NCBI RefSeq assembly: GCF_030272615.1
Contig: NC_081410.1
Span: forward strand, 260,390,437-260,454,436
Length of the DNA: 64,000 bases
Origin: Cryptomeria japonica
Lineage: Eukaryota > Streptophyta > Pinopsida > Cupressales > Cupressaceae
Reading direction: 5' to 3'
The stretch's first letter is position 1. Every line of letters starts with the position of its first letter. Both the position numbers and the translations under genes were made by a program. The notes below the pieces were generated by a model, which was not told the DNA's origin, searched no databases, and worked only from the letters and a program-made list of their open reading frames with translations. Positions 1 to 10,834 of the stretch are shown here, one piece after another.

Positions 1-505
1 GTGGAAGGTCATGCCCTTTGGCTTATCTAATGCACCAAGTACCTTTATGAGGTTAATGAATGAAGTCTTGAGGGATTTCATAGGAAAATTTGTCATAGTC
101 TACCTAGATGACATTCTAATTTTTAGTCAAACCAAAGGAGAGCACCTAAAACATGTAGATCTAGTCCTAAGGAGATTGTATGAAGAGAAATTAATGATCA
201 ATTTGGAAAAGTGTTTCTTTATGCAGGAAGAGATCATTTACTTGGGATTTGTAATCTCATATGGTGAGTTGAAAATAAATCAAGAAAAGGTGAGTGCTAT
301 ATTGTCTTGGCCTACACCTAGAACAATGAATGATGTTAGAAGCTTCCATGGTTTAGCCACATTATATAGGAAATTTATAAGGGGATTTAGCCATATTTGT
401 GCTCCAATGCTTGACACCATAAAGGGAGGACAAAAGTGTAGTTTCAGTTGGACTAAAGAGGCATATAACTCCTTTGAAATATTGAAGAGGAAAGTTGCAG
501 AGTAG
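1..505 (+). pseudogene. Ty3/gypsy chromovirus reverse transcriptase (5' partial)
   Basis: C-terminal two thirds of a gypsy RT; the 5' part lies outside the window. Translation begins near MPFGLSNAPSTF, the conserved block before the catalytic loop, and holds YLDDILIFS (YxDD) at about residues 31-39. It continues through the thumb block (LGFVIS, then the FHGLATLYRKFI block). The frame ends at TAG 503-505, where relatives usually have Gln or Lys before a PVLALPDF-like segment, so this is a premature stop and the same frame runs on into RNase H. It would copy element RNA into cDNA in cytoplasmic particles. Family assignment is secure; activity is not expected. Confidence 0.9.
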
Positions 506-1066
506 TCGGTCCTTGCCCTACTTGATTTCAATAAAATCTTCCAAGTGGAATGTGATGCCGGTCACATGGCTATTGGGGAAGTGCTTAGCCAAGAAGGAAG
601 GCCCATTGCCTTCTTCAGTGAGAAATTAAATCAGGCAAAGAGGAGGTACTCATCCTATGACCTAGAGATGTATGCTCTAGTGCAATCCTTGAAAAAGTGG
701 AGACACTACTTGCTACCAAAAGAGTTCATAGTTTTCACAGACAATCAAACCCTCAGTTTCATAAACAACCAAGAAAAATTGAATCATAGGCATATGAAGT
801 GGGTAGAGATGCTACAAGCCTTCAATTTCACTCTTAAGCATAAGAAAGGGGTCAAGAATAAGGTGGCAGATGCTTTGAGCATAAGAGTATTGACCACAAA
901 TAAGATCCAGTTGGAGAGTGTTAGAATAGACTCCTTGAAGGCCATGTATGAGGATGATGAACACTTTGGAGAGATCTACAAGGTATTTGCATCTTTTGAT
1001 GAGAGGTTTCATGTTGATTTCTCTGAATTTATGATACAAGATGGACTATTGTTTAAGGGTGCATAG
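506..1066 (+). pseudogene. Chromovirus RNase H domain and pol linker
   Basis: Continues in frame from the RT after the 503-505 stop. The gypsy RNase H acidic residues are visible: Asp in QVECDAG, Glu in YDLEMYAL, Asp in FTDNQTL and Asp in KVADALS. This domain degrades the RNA strand of the RNA/DNA hybrid during reverse transcription. After it comes the charged spacer that normally leads to the integrase zinc-binding region, ending at TAG 1064-1066. The catalytic core looks intact; the break is downstream. Confidence is high from motif order RT, RNase H, integrase. Confidence 0.88.
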
Positions 1067-2430
1067 TTGTGCATACCTAAATGCTCTATGAGACTAAACA
1101 TAATCAAGGAGAAGCACTGTGGAGCAATGGCAGACTATTTTGGTCTTCACAAGACACTATACTTGGCACTACTTTTGGCCCAAATTGTAGACAAATGTCA
1201 GGAGATTTGTGGAGACATGTGTGATATGCCAAAAAGAAAAGGGGAAGTCCACCAATGTAGGCTTATACTAGCCTTTACCCATTCCTTCAAGACCATGGGA
1301 AAGTATAAGTATGGATTTTGTTTTAGGATTGCCTAGGACAAGAAAAGGTTATGATAGTGTTTTTGTAGTGGTGGATAGGTTTATTAAAATGGCACCTTTC
1401 TTGCCATGTAAAACCACTTGTGATGCTTCTTATGTTGTAGACTTGTTTTTCAAAGAAATTGTTTGAATACATGGTTTGCCTTTGACCATAGTCTCTAATA
1501 GGGATGTGAAATTCATTGGACACTTCTGGAGGACTCTTTGGAAGAAGCTTGGCACAAATCTAGCTTTCTCCTCAACCTACCATCCTCAAATAGATGGCCA
1601 AACTGAAGTTGTAAATAGATCATTGGGAAATCTACTAAGATGTCTAACTAGGCAATATGGAGAGAAGTGGGATAGCATACTATCTCAAACAAAATTCTCT
1701 TATAATGATATATTAAATAGAAGCACTAGTAAGTCACCCTTCCAGGTTGTGTATGGCATCCACCCAAGGGGTGTGTTGGAGTTAAGGGAACTACCTCAAG
1801 GAGAAGCCATTAGTGTAGATGGAGAAACCTTTGCCACCGCCATAAAGGAGATACATGACCAAGTTAAATCTCACCTTCAACAATCTGTAGAAAGGTATAA
1901 GGCTCATGCTGATAAGAAGAAGAGGGATGTCCAGTTTGATGTGGGAGATTTGGTGTGGGTTCACTTGAAGAAGGAAAGACTTCCAAAAGGCAAATACACA
2001 AAGCTTATGCAGAGAAAGATTGGACCCTGTCAAATCTTGAAAAAATATGGACAAAATGCTTATGAACTTCAACTCCCACCTGATCTTGGTTTGTTACCCA
2101 TTTTTAATGTATATAACTTAACTCTTTACAAATGTAGTGTTGATGCAGAAGAAGAATCCATTCAGGTTGTAGCAGATAATGCCATTCCCAAACATGAACC
2201 GCCAAAATTGCATAAAGTTTTGGACACCAAGATTGCAAAGAGGACAAGGAACAAAGTATATATGGAGTATTTGGTGGTCTGGTAGGGACAACCAGATTCT
2301 GAAGCAGTCTGGATGATAGAACAATAAATCAAAAACCATGGTGCAGACCTACAGACTCTCATCTCAAGTGGACTTGAGATTTATTTTTCCAAGGAGTATG
2401 GTGCAGGGGCACCCCTTCAAAATGATCATT
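1067..2430 (+). pseudogene. Chromovirus integrase with C-terminal chromodomain
   Basis: Integrase in several broken pieces. 1067-1166 carries the first zinc-binding part (KHCGAMADYFGLHKT). From about 1167 the frame shifts and reads a second zinc motif (CVICQ) with TAG stops at usual Gln positions. The core follows: [10 protein letters not shown] near 1305, VSNRDVKFIGHFWRTLW from 1486 and a DGQTEVVNRSLGN block near 1593, so all D-D-E positions can be found. A TGA in the IV*IHGLP block near 1464 replaces a usual Arg (CGA). The C-terminus (about 2200-2385) reads as a chromodomain, with YMEYLVVW then a TAG and GQPDSEAVWM. The chromodomain targets insertion to marked chromatin. Decayed by stops and at least one frameshift. 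Confidence 0.88.
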
Positions 2431-2439
2431 CAGGATCAG

Positions 2440-2450
2440 AGGAGGAAGGA
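2440..2450 (+). other. Polypurine tract of first chromovirus
   Basis: Purine run aggaggaagga sits just after the chromodomain and directly before a TG dinucleotide, the arrangement that primes plus-strand DNA synthesis in gypsy elements. Assignment is by position and composition only. Confidence 0.55.
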
Positions 2451-3830
2451 TGAGACCTTAAACATGTCTTAGGATGTTTTCCTTGTGTTTTCAATTATGC
2501 ATTTTGTATTTGTAATAAAAGACCCCATCTTGTGAGCCAAACTCCTATTTTGGTATCTTGATAAGCCAATTAGGAGTTTTGGACAAAAGGGGACTAAATA
2601 TGCTTAGGATAGGTTTTTCCTAGTGATTTTAGTTGTTTTATGTTCTTATAGGGTGTTTAGAGGTGTTAGTCTTGACCCAAGTCATTTGGGTGCAAGAAAT
2701 GACATTTTTGACAACTTTGAACAACTTTTTGAATTTTTGTTGGTTTAACTCCTCCAATGGATCTGACCTCTTATTTTAGGTTGGGAGAAGTTGTAGAGGG
2801 GTATAAAAATCTTGAGGACACAATTCCCAAGGAGAGACTATACGGAGAAAGTATCTCTGATTGCAAACAATAAGAAATTCTGAGTTTTTCCTACAAACTG
2901 TGAGGTTTTGGCATGGAGTACGTAGTTGTACGGATTGGGACCAATCCCCAATGTTGTGATTTTGTTAGTGCAATGAGTTACCAATGTTTTGGTCTTGATT
3001 TGAGGTCTTGATCATTTTTTTTGCTCCAGATATCTAACTTTTGCTGTAGGTACTCGGGGAAACCAGGGTTTTGCCTTCCCATGGCCATAACTTGCAACCT
3101 GTTCATCTAGAACTCATGGAAATGGATGGGATGCAAGTGTGGCCTATGTATTCTATGATTCCAAAGGAATTTTTTAGGAGGAGAAAGGGAGGTGTGTGTT
3201 TAATCAGGCCCTAGGTAGACATCTCTATGTGGCTACCTAGCCCTTAGACTGCAATAGTGACCCTAGAAGACAATTGGTGATGATTACAAGAGTGTAACCA
3301 TGGAATATATAATTTTTTATGGTTCCCCACATCCTCATGTGTTTTTGGTTGTAAGGCATGTCCATTCTGATATAGCTGCTTCACAAATGGAGGCCTAATT
3401 GGCCCTTTATGATAGCTGGTCACCACCAGATTTAGACCTTTCCTTGTCAAACCTTGATGTATCCTTTTTAAGGATTGTGTAGGACCATAAAGGGTATTTG
3501 AATCTATGATTTTTTTTCCTGGGTGTTTTGAAAAGTTTGGACTTAAGGTCCCATTACCTGTTTCCAAGGGTTACACGCAAATAGGCCTAATTGTGAAGGT
3601 GTCATAGGGAATTGGGTTAAATCCTTGAAACCACTGTTTTGTCTGGTCCATGTGAGTGTTGTATGATCAAAAATAGGGTTTTTAAAGTTTAGGAACCTTA
3701 GGAGGCTTCATGATGCACTTTGGAGCAAATTACCCAATTTGAGTAGTATGAACCTTGGAGTGAAATGAGAAGTTGGAATTAAGATTGTAGAGTCTTGCTT
3801 TGTAGGATCGTATTGGTGTGTTGAGGGGTC
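2451..3830 (+). repeat. Probable 3' LTR of first chromovirus and following spacer
   Basis: Starts TGAGACC after the purine tract. There is no coding signal. A TATA box (tataaaaa, 2802-2809) lies about 350 bp in, matching a U3 promoter, and a perfect 7-bp inverted repeat with a 2-base loop lies near 2934-2949. The right LTR end was not found because no partner copy exists in the window. The 107-residue reverse ORF in 3244-3567 has no recognisable motif and I do not treat it as a gene. Confidence 0.5.
2802..2809 (+). promoter_or_regulatory. TATA box in the chromovirus LTR
   Basis: Sequence tataaaaa follows a G-rich stretch about 350 bp inside the inferred 3' LTR. This is the expected place for the U3/R promoter of a plant gypsy LTR. 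Inferred from motif and position. Confidence 0.5.
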
Positions 3831-3899
3831 AGTGTCATACATCTTGAAGTGTTTGACAGGTTACAAGGAGGGCTCTGCATCAGTAGTGGACAATAAGTG

Positions 3900-4111
3900 T
3901 CTTGGCAACATCACATACCAAGTAAGAAGAAGGAAAAGATTGCACAAATTTTGGATAAACAGACTACATCCACCTGACAAGGTCAATACAACAGGTATTT
4001 GGTATGGTGGGATGGGTTACCAACAATGAATAACACATGGATATTAGAGTGGGAAGTGATGAAATTAGATCCCACAAAGTTGCAATAGTTTGAAGACAAC
4101 AACTTGCAGGA
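3900..4111 (+). pseudogene. Chromodomain tail of a second chromovirus
   Basis: A short relic in frame with position 3996 reads RYLVWWDGLPTMNNTWILEW, a clear chromodomain: aromatic cage positions, the WxGxP block and a TW before an acidic helix. Upstream in the same frame is a QILDKQ-like segment, the usual lead-in, followed by a TGA where relatives have Arg. A TAG interrupts the last helix (KLQ*FEDNN). It differs from the chromodomain at 2200-2385, so it is a second element, not a duplicate. Everything upstream of about 3830 is lost or unrecognisable. Confidence 0.7.
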
Positions 4112-4125
4112 GCTGTGTTTTTTTC

Positions 4126-5385
4126 AACAAGGGGGGATTGATGTAGGGACTTTCGAGGGTCATAACATTTGACACGGAGCTGGGTTTTTGCTGAAATTTT
4201 ATAGGTGACTTTATTTTGAGAATTTGTTTGGATTTCTGACTGAGCCCAACTTAGTAGGTGGCCATTTCGACATTTTTTTAGGAGTTGGAAATTTCATTTG
4301 GGCCTCAAAATCCAACTTTTAGTGTTTTTAGAAAGTTTTTTTTTTTTAATAACTTTGAAATCATGTTTCCAATTTTGAATGTTAGTTGACAATTAATCTT
4401 CCCTTAGTTTTAGGAAGTTTTAAGGAAAAATCTGGGTTCACAGGATTATGTAACAATTGAATTAGCTTGATTGTGCACGTATGTTGCATCATTTAGAACG
4501 ATTTTGTCCAGTCTTTTTCCTTGTTTCCATTTGTGAAAATGAAGAAAGTATGTATCTTTGATACCGTAAGATTTTCATATCAAAATATAGTTGTGATAGG
4601 CTCTTCATTGTTTAAAAAAACACACATATATGAAATAAGCAGTCAACCTACACATTATTGGAAGAGCTAAGCATGCAAGTAAATCAATCTTTCTTATTTA
4701 TCAAGATGTATATGCATTATAGCTTAATAAACAAGTAGAAAATCAATAGACTGTTATGGTAGAAAAATATAACTCTGAAATTAAGGAATTACACACATGA
4801 GTCATAATTCTTTGTGACGTCCTCTTGATTGTTATTTTGTTCCAGAATTGAAATAATGTGGAGATTACCTCAGTTGTGTATAGCTGCTCAAAGCAATTTA
4901 GAGAACACCCTCTCAGGGTGATTTCCAATTAATCTTAGTATGAAGAAGTTTAGATAGGCAAGAGTAACCCTATGGTACACTTTTATTGCAAATTGGCACA
5001 TACAAAAAAAACAATATGAACACTTAGATAGTTCGGCGACAGTAAATTCTCATAATGCATGTTGTTTTTTGGAACCTTAGAGTGAACATGAGAGTTAGAA
5101 GCTCTATGGCCTATCTTACCTTATTCATACTAAAGTATTAGTTTTCAATTCAAGGCCATGAAACAATGAATTTAAAGAGGAGTGAGTTACACCTTTAATT
5201 AGTAAGGCTAAGTCTTTAGTTATAGTTTAACTATGACACTCAGTGGAGATAAAGTGTTTACACTCAAATTATGTATATTGTGATGATTACTAAGTAGTGA
5301 CATAGTGGTCATCTATTAATTAAAATTATCAGAAGAAAACCTATGCTCCCAAAACCCAAGTTGTAGCTGAGTTCATGAAGAGAAC
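4126..5385 (+). repeat. Polypurine tract and 3' LTR of second chromovirus (interrupted)
   Basis: caacaaggggggat (about 4125-4138) is a classic gypsy polypurine tract, followed by TGATGTAGGGAC, a common gypsy LTR start (TG at 4139 or 4142). The rest is non-coding, AT-rich DNA with a T-run near 4340. No right end was identified, and the LINE described below inserted at 5386-5409. I see no gene in this stretch. Confidence 0.55.
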
Positions 5386-5409
5386 AAACTAAGAAGCTAA
5401 GGTTTAATT
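5386..5409 (+). repeat. Left target-site duplication of the LINE
   Basis: A 24-bp segment starting aaactaagaag matches 9410-9433 at 21 of 24 positions (mismatches c/t, t/a, t/g). It directly abuts the truncated RT start on one side and, at the other copy, the LINE 3' tail, which is the signature of target-primed reverse transcription. Confidence 0.82.
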
Positions 5410-6270
5410 GGTGTAAAAGTTTTGTTTATTTTATCAACACCTTGGAGAGAAGGAGGATTAAAATAAGTAATATCCTGGGTTGTCAAGTAGGGAGTCTTCT
5501 TGCTTCCTATTTGGAGCTCCCCTTATGCCATGATCCACCTGACAATTTTTGGGGAGCTTTGGTGGATAAATTCCATAAGAAGCTAACTGGATGGAAGGGT
5601 GCTCTTCTAAGCCAAGCTGGTAAGGTCCAACTGCTGAAATATACTCTTCAAAGTATCCCTCTTTATGCCATTAGTCTCTTTAGAATTCCTGCCGAGTATG
5701 CAAAGGCTATTGAAAAGATTCAGAGAACTTTTTTATGGACAGGGGTTAAGGAGAAGAAGATAATGAATCTGATTGCCTGGGATAAGGTATGCAAGCCAAT
5801 AAGAAAAGGAGGACTGGGTCTTAGAAGAATAAGAGACATAAACAAGTTCCTTATGGCCAAGCAAATTTGGAGAGGGTACAAAAATCAGGGAGAGTGGAAA
5901 CTGATATGGGACAACAAGTATAAAAAATAATGTCCAACTCTTCAAAGCTTTCTTAAAGCGGAAAATATTCCAATTGGCTCCAACATTTGGAAAAATGTTT
6001 CTAGAACAAGAGACTTAATTGCCAGAGGTGCAAAATGGAAAATGGGAAAAGGGAATTTTATCCAATTCTGGGATGATTCTTGGTTGCTGGAGTCCCCTTT
6101 GACCGAAAATCTTGAGTGGAGTAGATTTCAGAACTAGTGCAAGGAAAGATTTGGATCTATGGTGGGTGATTACTGGGAAGATGGACAGTGGAAGGATTTA
6201 TCTCAGGTGGACCAATCCTTGGGAAGTCTGAACAAAGTTATGAACTCTATGGTAAGGGTTTAAGGGGAAG
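5410..6270 (+). pseudogene. LINE reverse transcriptase, C-terminal part
   Basis: Translation in frame with 5442 shows the post-catalytic region of plant L1 RT: LGCQVGSLLASYLELPL, then LTGWKGALLSQAGKVQLLK, SIPLYAISLFRIP, FLWTG, and KGGLGLRRIRDINKFLMAKQ with a following IWR. These are the hallmark thumb and connection blocks. The catalytic FADD box lies upstream of the truncation and is missing. Stops at 5928-5930 (TAA), about 6136 (TAG) and about 6261 (TAA) interrupt a frame that otherwise stays readable (FIQFWDDSWL near 6060). Confidence 0.85.
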
Positions 6271-6860
6271 ACCAATTAATTTGGAAACTCACAGCAAGTG
6301 GTAAATTCACTATGGCTTCTCTTTATTATCAAAAATACTCTAACATGGAAAGCCCATGCTGGGCTAAGGCATGGGTGAAAGGCCTCACCCCTAAGATTAA
6401 CATTTTTTTTTTGGATAGCCCTTCAAGATAAAATTCTAATAATTGAGAATATCAGAAAAAGAGGTATGAGCATGCCTAGTGTTTTCTATGTAAGCAGAAT
6501 GAGGAGACCATTAATCATATGCTCTTTCATTACCCTTTCTCTGCTGATGTTTGGGGAAGATGTCTGGACCACTTCAAAATCAGTTGGGGCTTCCCAGAGT
6601 CGATTCAAGAGGTTTTCAACTCTTGGCATCATCCTTCAAGGAATAAGTCTACTACTTTATTGTAGAAACTTGCCTTACCTCATATGTGTTGGGGTATATG
6701 GAAAGAGAGAAATGACAAAGTTTTTAGAGAGAAGGTTTCTAAGGCTAAAATTGTGTTTGAGAAAATAAAAAGAAATATAGTGGAAAATATGAATATCATA
6801 GGAGGCATTGATAATCCTCAAGACAAGGATGATCAATTTGAGCACTTTTAGATCAATCCT
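6271..6860 (+). pseudogene. LINE zf-RVT zinc-binding region
   Basis: Reads WKLTASGKFTMASLYY, then PKINIFFW, the start of the zf-RVT domain that follows RT in plant LINEs. A run of T at about 6402-6412 shifts the frame. Past another shift, near 6480, the zinc motif is clear: CFLC, eight residues, HMLFH (CxxC...HxxxH), then an SADVWGRC-like segment and CWGIWKERNDKVF. The region is thought to help template RNA binding in R2/L1-type elements. Two frameshifts make it a pseudogene; the family call is firm. Confidence 0.78.
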
Positions 6861-6899
6861 AGAGAGGGTGTGATATGGGTTAGCCAGCCCAATGGGTAG

Positions 6900-7395
6900 A
6901 TGAAAATTAATTTTGACGGTGCTTCAAAGGGTAATCCGGGTGTTGCAGGATGTGGAGTGGTCCTTAGGGATGAATGGGGATCATGCAAAATCATAAAAAG
7001 CATCCCCATAGGAAATCAGACAAACCATGTAGCTGAAGCTATGGCGGCTTACCATGGGATGATCCTTGCTAAGGAAGCCAAATGCACTAGAGTCTGGTGT
7101 GAAGGAGATTCATTGAACATAATCAATTGTTTAAATATGAAATTTCTGCCTTCTTGGTCAATTATCAATGCTATTAAAGCGACTAAGAAAATTAGTGAGG
7201 AATTTGAAATGTGTGTTTTTACATGTGTATAGGGAGGCCAATTCCTGCGCTGATTGGGCTGCCAACCTGGCTTGCCAATCAGAAGACATCATTACTAGTT
7301 ATGGTGAAAGTGAGATTGCAAATGAAATGAAATCCCTACTTAATCTGGACTGCAGCCAGGCTAGGCAATGTGGTACTTTTAATCATAGTTTCTAA
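6900..7395 (+). pseudogene. LINE RNase H domain (RVT_3 type)
   Basis: Plant LINE RNase H starting MKINFDGASKGNPGVAGCGV. Catalytic residues are visible: Asp in NFDGAS, Glu in HVAEAMAAYHG, Asp in WCEGDSLNIINC, and the last Asp in NSCADWAANLA. A one-base frameshift at about 7210-7225 separates the first three from the last, giving two overlapping reading pieces (6900-7232 and 7168-7395). Otherwise there is no internal stop. It would remove RNA from hybrids after LINE reverse transcription. In plants this domain usually ends the LINE coding region; here another ORF follows. Confidence 0.87.
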
Positions 7396-7639
7396 TGCGT
7401 CTACCACTTTTTTTGATGCAGGGTTATTTCAGAGGTAATGAGCATTTATATAGGTGTCTTATCATAATTGTCTGGCACAGATTCTGGGCATTTTTATAGG
7501 GCATCCACAGAAACCAGAGAAGAGGTTTTGAAGCCGAGAGAAGGAATTTTAAGGAAAGTGCTAAAAAAAGGGAGGTAATAAGAAAAGATTCGAACCCACC
7601 TCTTGCTCAGACTGGAGAAAGAACAACAAAGTGTGGGAT

Positions 7640-9179
7640 ATCCTTCAGTAGGGGGGTCTGAATGTGTTCATGGAGAGGCTAAATGGGAAAGATCCCACAA
7701 TTACTAACTATTTCATCAAAAACTGGAAAAATGGCAAAATCATGGTCGGGTCCTAGATGATGAATGTTGATGAGGAGGTCATTGCTAAGGCTATGAGGAT
7801 GATTACTGAGGGCATGAAATTTTATAGGGACCGCAACATATCAGATAAATCAGCGGACAAGTTCCCAGTCACAGATGATGAGAGGAGAAAGATGGTGAAA
7901 ATCGACAATTCCTACCATGCCCCAAAGAGGATTTGTAGGCCATGGAGGTTTATTTTATTTGATTCTATCGCTTACATTACTTTGGATGGTAGGTTTACTA
8001 GAGCCTATGGTCATCACTTTATCCTGCTCAACCATTTCCGCCATGGGGAAAAGGTGAGCTTGCCTTATTACATAGCCGGTTCTATGGACCACACTATCAA
8101 GGAGGTTTAGAAAGATCCCAAAGGTGACCATGCCCTCCACCAGGGGCTTATGGTTCTGGTTTATAAAATGTTTAAGGGGAAATGCATTGAAAATCCTATT
8201 AAAGGCAAAAATGCAAGAGATGAGACTACAAAGAGTGAAGGCAGCGGATTCAACTTTGATTCGGAGAATGAGGGAGATTCAGAAGAGACTAGTAAAAAAG
8301 GGAGGAATAAGGCTAAGAGGAAAAATATTTTGGTGGATTCAGACATTTCAGAGTCTGAAACTGAATCCTTTGAGAAAAAAATTATTAAAAAAAAGAAAGG
8401 GAAAGCAATTGGAAAACAGATTTAGATGAAGAACACTAAAAAGGGAAACAATAAAGACATCAGCCATGTTCTAGTTGATTCCGAGGAGGAAGTTGAGGAG
8501 AACAAGAAGGATGAGGGTCAGGATAAATAGGGGGAGGAAAACCCGGTGATGGGCAACATTGAGGGTTTGAACACCATAAGTCTGCAAAAGGAGGATAAAG
8601 GGGATAAAAGTGGCATCGATGATAATGATACTATAAAATCTTTCTATGATACCATCAGAACCATGGTGAAGGATATTAACAGTTTGAAGACTGATATGAA
8701 GGCTATTACAAGAGTTATGGTTGGTGATAAACCCCTGATGGAACATGTTAAGGAACTGGTTGCTGTACTTCACAATATGGAAGCAATTGAATGTATGGTG
8801 GGTAAAATCATAACAACGGAAAAAAGGTCATTGAGATGGAAGATAACAAGGAGATTAAAGGAATGGAAAATAAAATAACAATCTGGGTAGCAGAATCGAC
8901 AGACTGGAACTCAATGTTAAGAAGATTGCAAATCAAAATTTTTAGATCCTCAAAGCTTTGGTGCATAACATGAACATCTTGATCAATAGATTTGAGAACA
9001 ATGCAGAGAAGGATGGTGATAAAGATCAGAGGAACAAGAAGGGTCATGAAAAGAGGACCAGAGCTAATACAAGGACCAAGGGTGACATCAAAGGTCGTGA
9101 GCTGGAGGAATTAAAGACCTCGGTGAACAACACGAAACAAATGGTTGTCCATGCCGAGGATATCATGAAAAGTATTTAG
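7640..9179 (+). pseudogene. Unrecognised ORF downstream of LINE RNase H
   Basis: One reading frame (frame of 7757) runs from about 7660 to 8878, broken only by stops at 7754-7756, 8108-8110, 8423-8425 and 8528-8530 (all TAG) and 8876-8878 (TAA). After a one-base shift it continues to TAG 9177-9179. The N-terminal ~170 codons look globular (TITNYFIKNWKNGK; RPWRFILFDSIAYITLDGRF; HHFILLNHFRHGEKVSLPYY). The middle is acidic/basic with KKKKGK, a possible nuclear signal. The C-terminal part looks like coiled coil (KSFYDTIRTMVKDINSLKTD; NRIDRLELNVKKIANQ). I do not recognise the family. It lies between RNase H and the LINE tail inside the target duplication, so it appears to belong to the LINE. It could be an RNA-binding or capsid-like protein, which is speculation. 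Confidence 0.62.
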
Positions 9180-9409
9180 GTCTCTATCTCTGTTTCTGCA
9201 GGGGTTCTAGGTTCTATCTTTTTGCTGTTGTTGTGTTGTCCTTTCGCTGTCTGTTTATGGTTTTTTATGTTATGTAAGATGATCCCTTTTTGTTCGGGTG
9301 AGATCTTTCTATTTTTTGAAGTGATCAGGCACGTTTCTTTCATATTCTTTTGATCTCCTGACTTGTACAAGGTTCAGGTACCTTTCAAATATCTGCTTTT
9401 ACTTAATCA

Positions 9410-9433
9410 AAACTAAGAAGTTAAGGTAGAATT
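9410..9433 (+). repeat. Right target-site duplication of the LINE
   Basis: Matches 5386-5409 at 21 of 24 bases. It follows the LINE tail directly (aatcaaaa). The mismatches show an insertion old enough for both copies to drift. Confidence 0.82.
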
Positions 9434-9757
9434 ACCTTCAAAATTACTAGTAGTGTACCTAATCCTTTAAGTGTGCTTAAGTGTATGGAAATAATGGTAA
9501 AAGCTATATTATGATACCGTATAGTGGCATCAAATACATTCTCAAACTCAAAATTATCCTAGGATTGAAGCACAAATTACAAGCAACAATGTAATGATAA
9601 GTTGTAGCTGGATAGAAAGCCAAAGTAGCTAGCCAATCTAGACTTGAAAGCATAGACTCAGCTAGAATCTAGCATAAACATTTGAGATGGTTATTGGAAC
9701 CCAAAATGGAATTAAAAGTTAGAAATCAAAATATTGGTAAGTATTCCTAGAAAGGAT
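9434..9757. other. Intergenic spacer between LINE and copia element
   Basis: 324 bp of AT-rich sequence without a coding frame or known repeat. It ends in aggat (9753-9757), the left half of the imperfect 5-bp duplication of the copia element. The original host sequence here is probably the second chromovirus LTR. Confidence 0.4.
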
Positions 9758-10818
9758 TGTTAGGTCCCGGAGACAACTGAGAGGGGGGGGGGGGTGAATC
9801 AGTTGTCTAATAAATTCAAACCAAAAATAAATTAACCAACTTAATGCTTAATACCGGTAAACCAGTTTAATATGCCGGTAGACAGTTTTAATAGTTAATT
9901 GCTATACCGGTAAGGATTAGTGCATGAAACATAAAAACAAAGTCATCCACAACACATAACACCAATATTTGTACGTGGAAACCCTGTAAGGGGAAAATCA
10001 TGGTGGGAAACCTTACCCACAATCAGATGATACTACTGTAGATAGTAAGTGTGCATAAATGGGGTCTGCACATGCAGAAAGGCCAAGTGCCTAGAGCTCA
10101 CTGCTCAATCACAAAATGGGAGTCACACTGACTACATTTGGATGGTTAAATCCAATAAGAATGTACTGCACAAAATAGCATCTTCATATGCTGGATTCAG
10201 TATCGGTGTAGTTCTGATTGTCTTCACAAAAACCCTCCTTCAATCTTCAAATGATGTTTGCATGTATAGCTCTGCTTATTCTCGCATATACCTTCACACA
10301 ATCCTTTTTCGAATTACACACTTGATCTTACAAATAAGATCTTACATTTATACCATAACCTAAGATCAATTTTAGTAGGTCGGCTCTACAAGATATTACA
10401 ATAAAACATTTTACAAACAATACAATATCTGATGCAATAACGAATTCAACATGTTGGCTTAATGCATTTACAATAATAATTAATCATCTCCATAGCGTGC
10501 CGTGCTGATCTGGAAAAGATAAACCTACCGGTGTAACCCTGGACCTATTTGCTGGTAACAACAAATATGCAAATATGAATATACCAAAAACAATTCTCCA
10601 AGACAAGATGTCCAAACGATGTCTTCGACATAACCATGTGTTTTCCATATCATTCCAAGTGTCGGTGATCATTATATCTTGCTGGTGTACCAGATACCAG
10701 TGATTGTGCATGAGTCACTTGCTTGCCGATGAATATTGTTGATTCTCCAAAGTGCTAGAGTTGATAAGTGTTTAGTAGGTGTTGACATTAATGACAAAAC
10801 CATACCAAAATACCAACA
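9758..10818 (-). repeat. 3' LTR of copia element 1
   Basis: 1061-bp LTR. Plus strand starts TGTTAGGTCCCGG and ends CCAACA. It contains several ACCGGT-type palindromes and, at 9772-9807, a perfect 9-bp stem (GACAACTGA / TCAGTTGTC) around a 12-G run. Paired with 15418-16480. Confidence 0.92.
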
Positions 10819-10834
10819 ATCTCCCCCTTTGGCA
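10819..10834 (-). other. Polypurine tract of copia element 1
   Basis: On the minus strand tgccaaagggggagat directly precedes the TGTTGG start of the 3' LTR. The identical tract occurs beside copia element 3 (21404-21419), so it is a conserved priming site for plus-strand synthesis. Confidence 0.85.

Larger units (their letters stand above)
5410..9409 (+). mobile_element. 5'-truncated L1-type LINE (about 4.0 kb)
   Basis: Bounded by the 24-bp imperfect duplication at 5386-5409 and 9410-9433. Order: C-terminal RT, zinc-binding zf-RVT region, RNase H, an extra ORF of unknown family, then a 3' UTR. The tail (ggttcaggtacctttcaaat and an aatcaaaa end) resembles plant LINE 3' ends as I recall them; a long poly-A is absent. 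The 5' end cuts straight into RT, as expected for incomplete reverse transcription. ORF1, endonuclease and most of RT are missing, so it cannot move. It sits inside the second chromovirus LTR region and is therefore younger than that element. Confidence 0.82.

Noticed and set aside
3244-3567. 107-residue minus-strand ORF after the first chromovirus LTR
   Set aside because: No domain, no signal of codon selection that I can see, and it lies in LTR/leader-type DNA.
7590-7615. gattcgaaccc-like text resembling a tRNA T-loop
   Set aside because: The neighbouring bases do not form a T-stem or cloverleaf, and the text fits the coding frame at the start of the LINE ORF.
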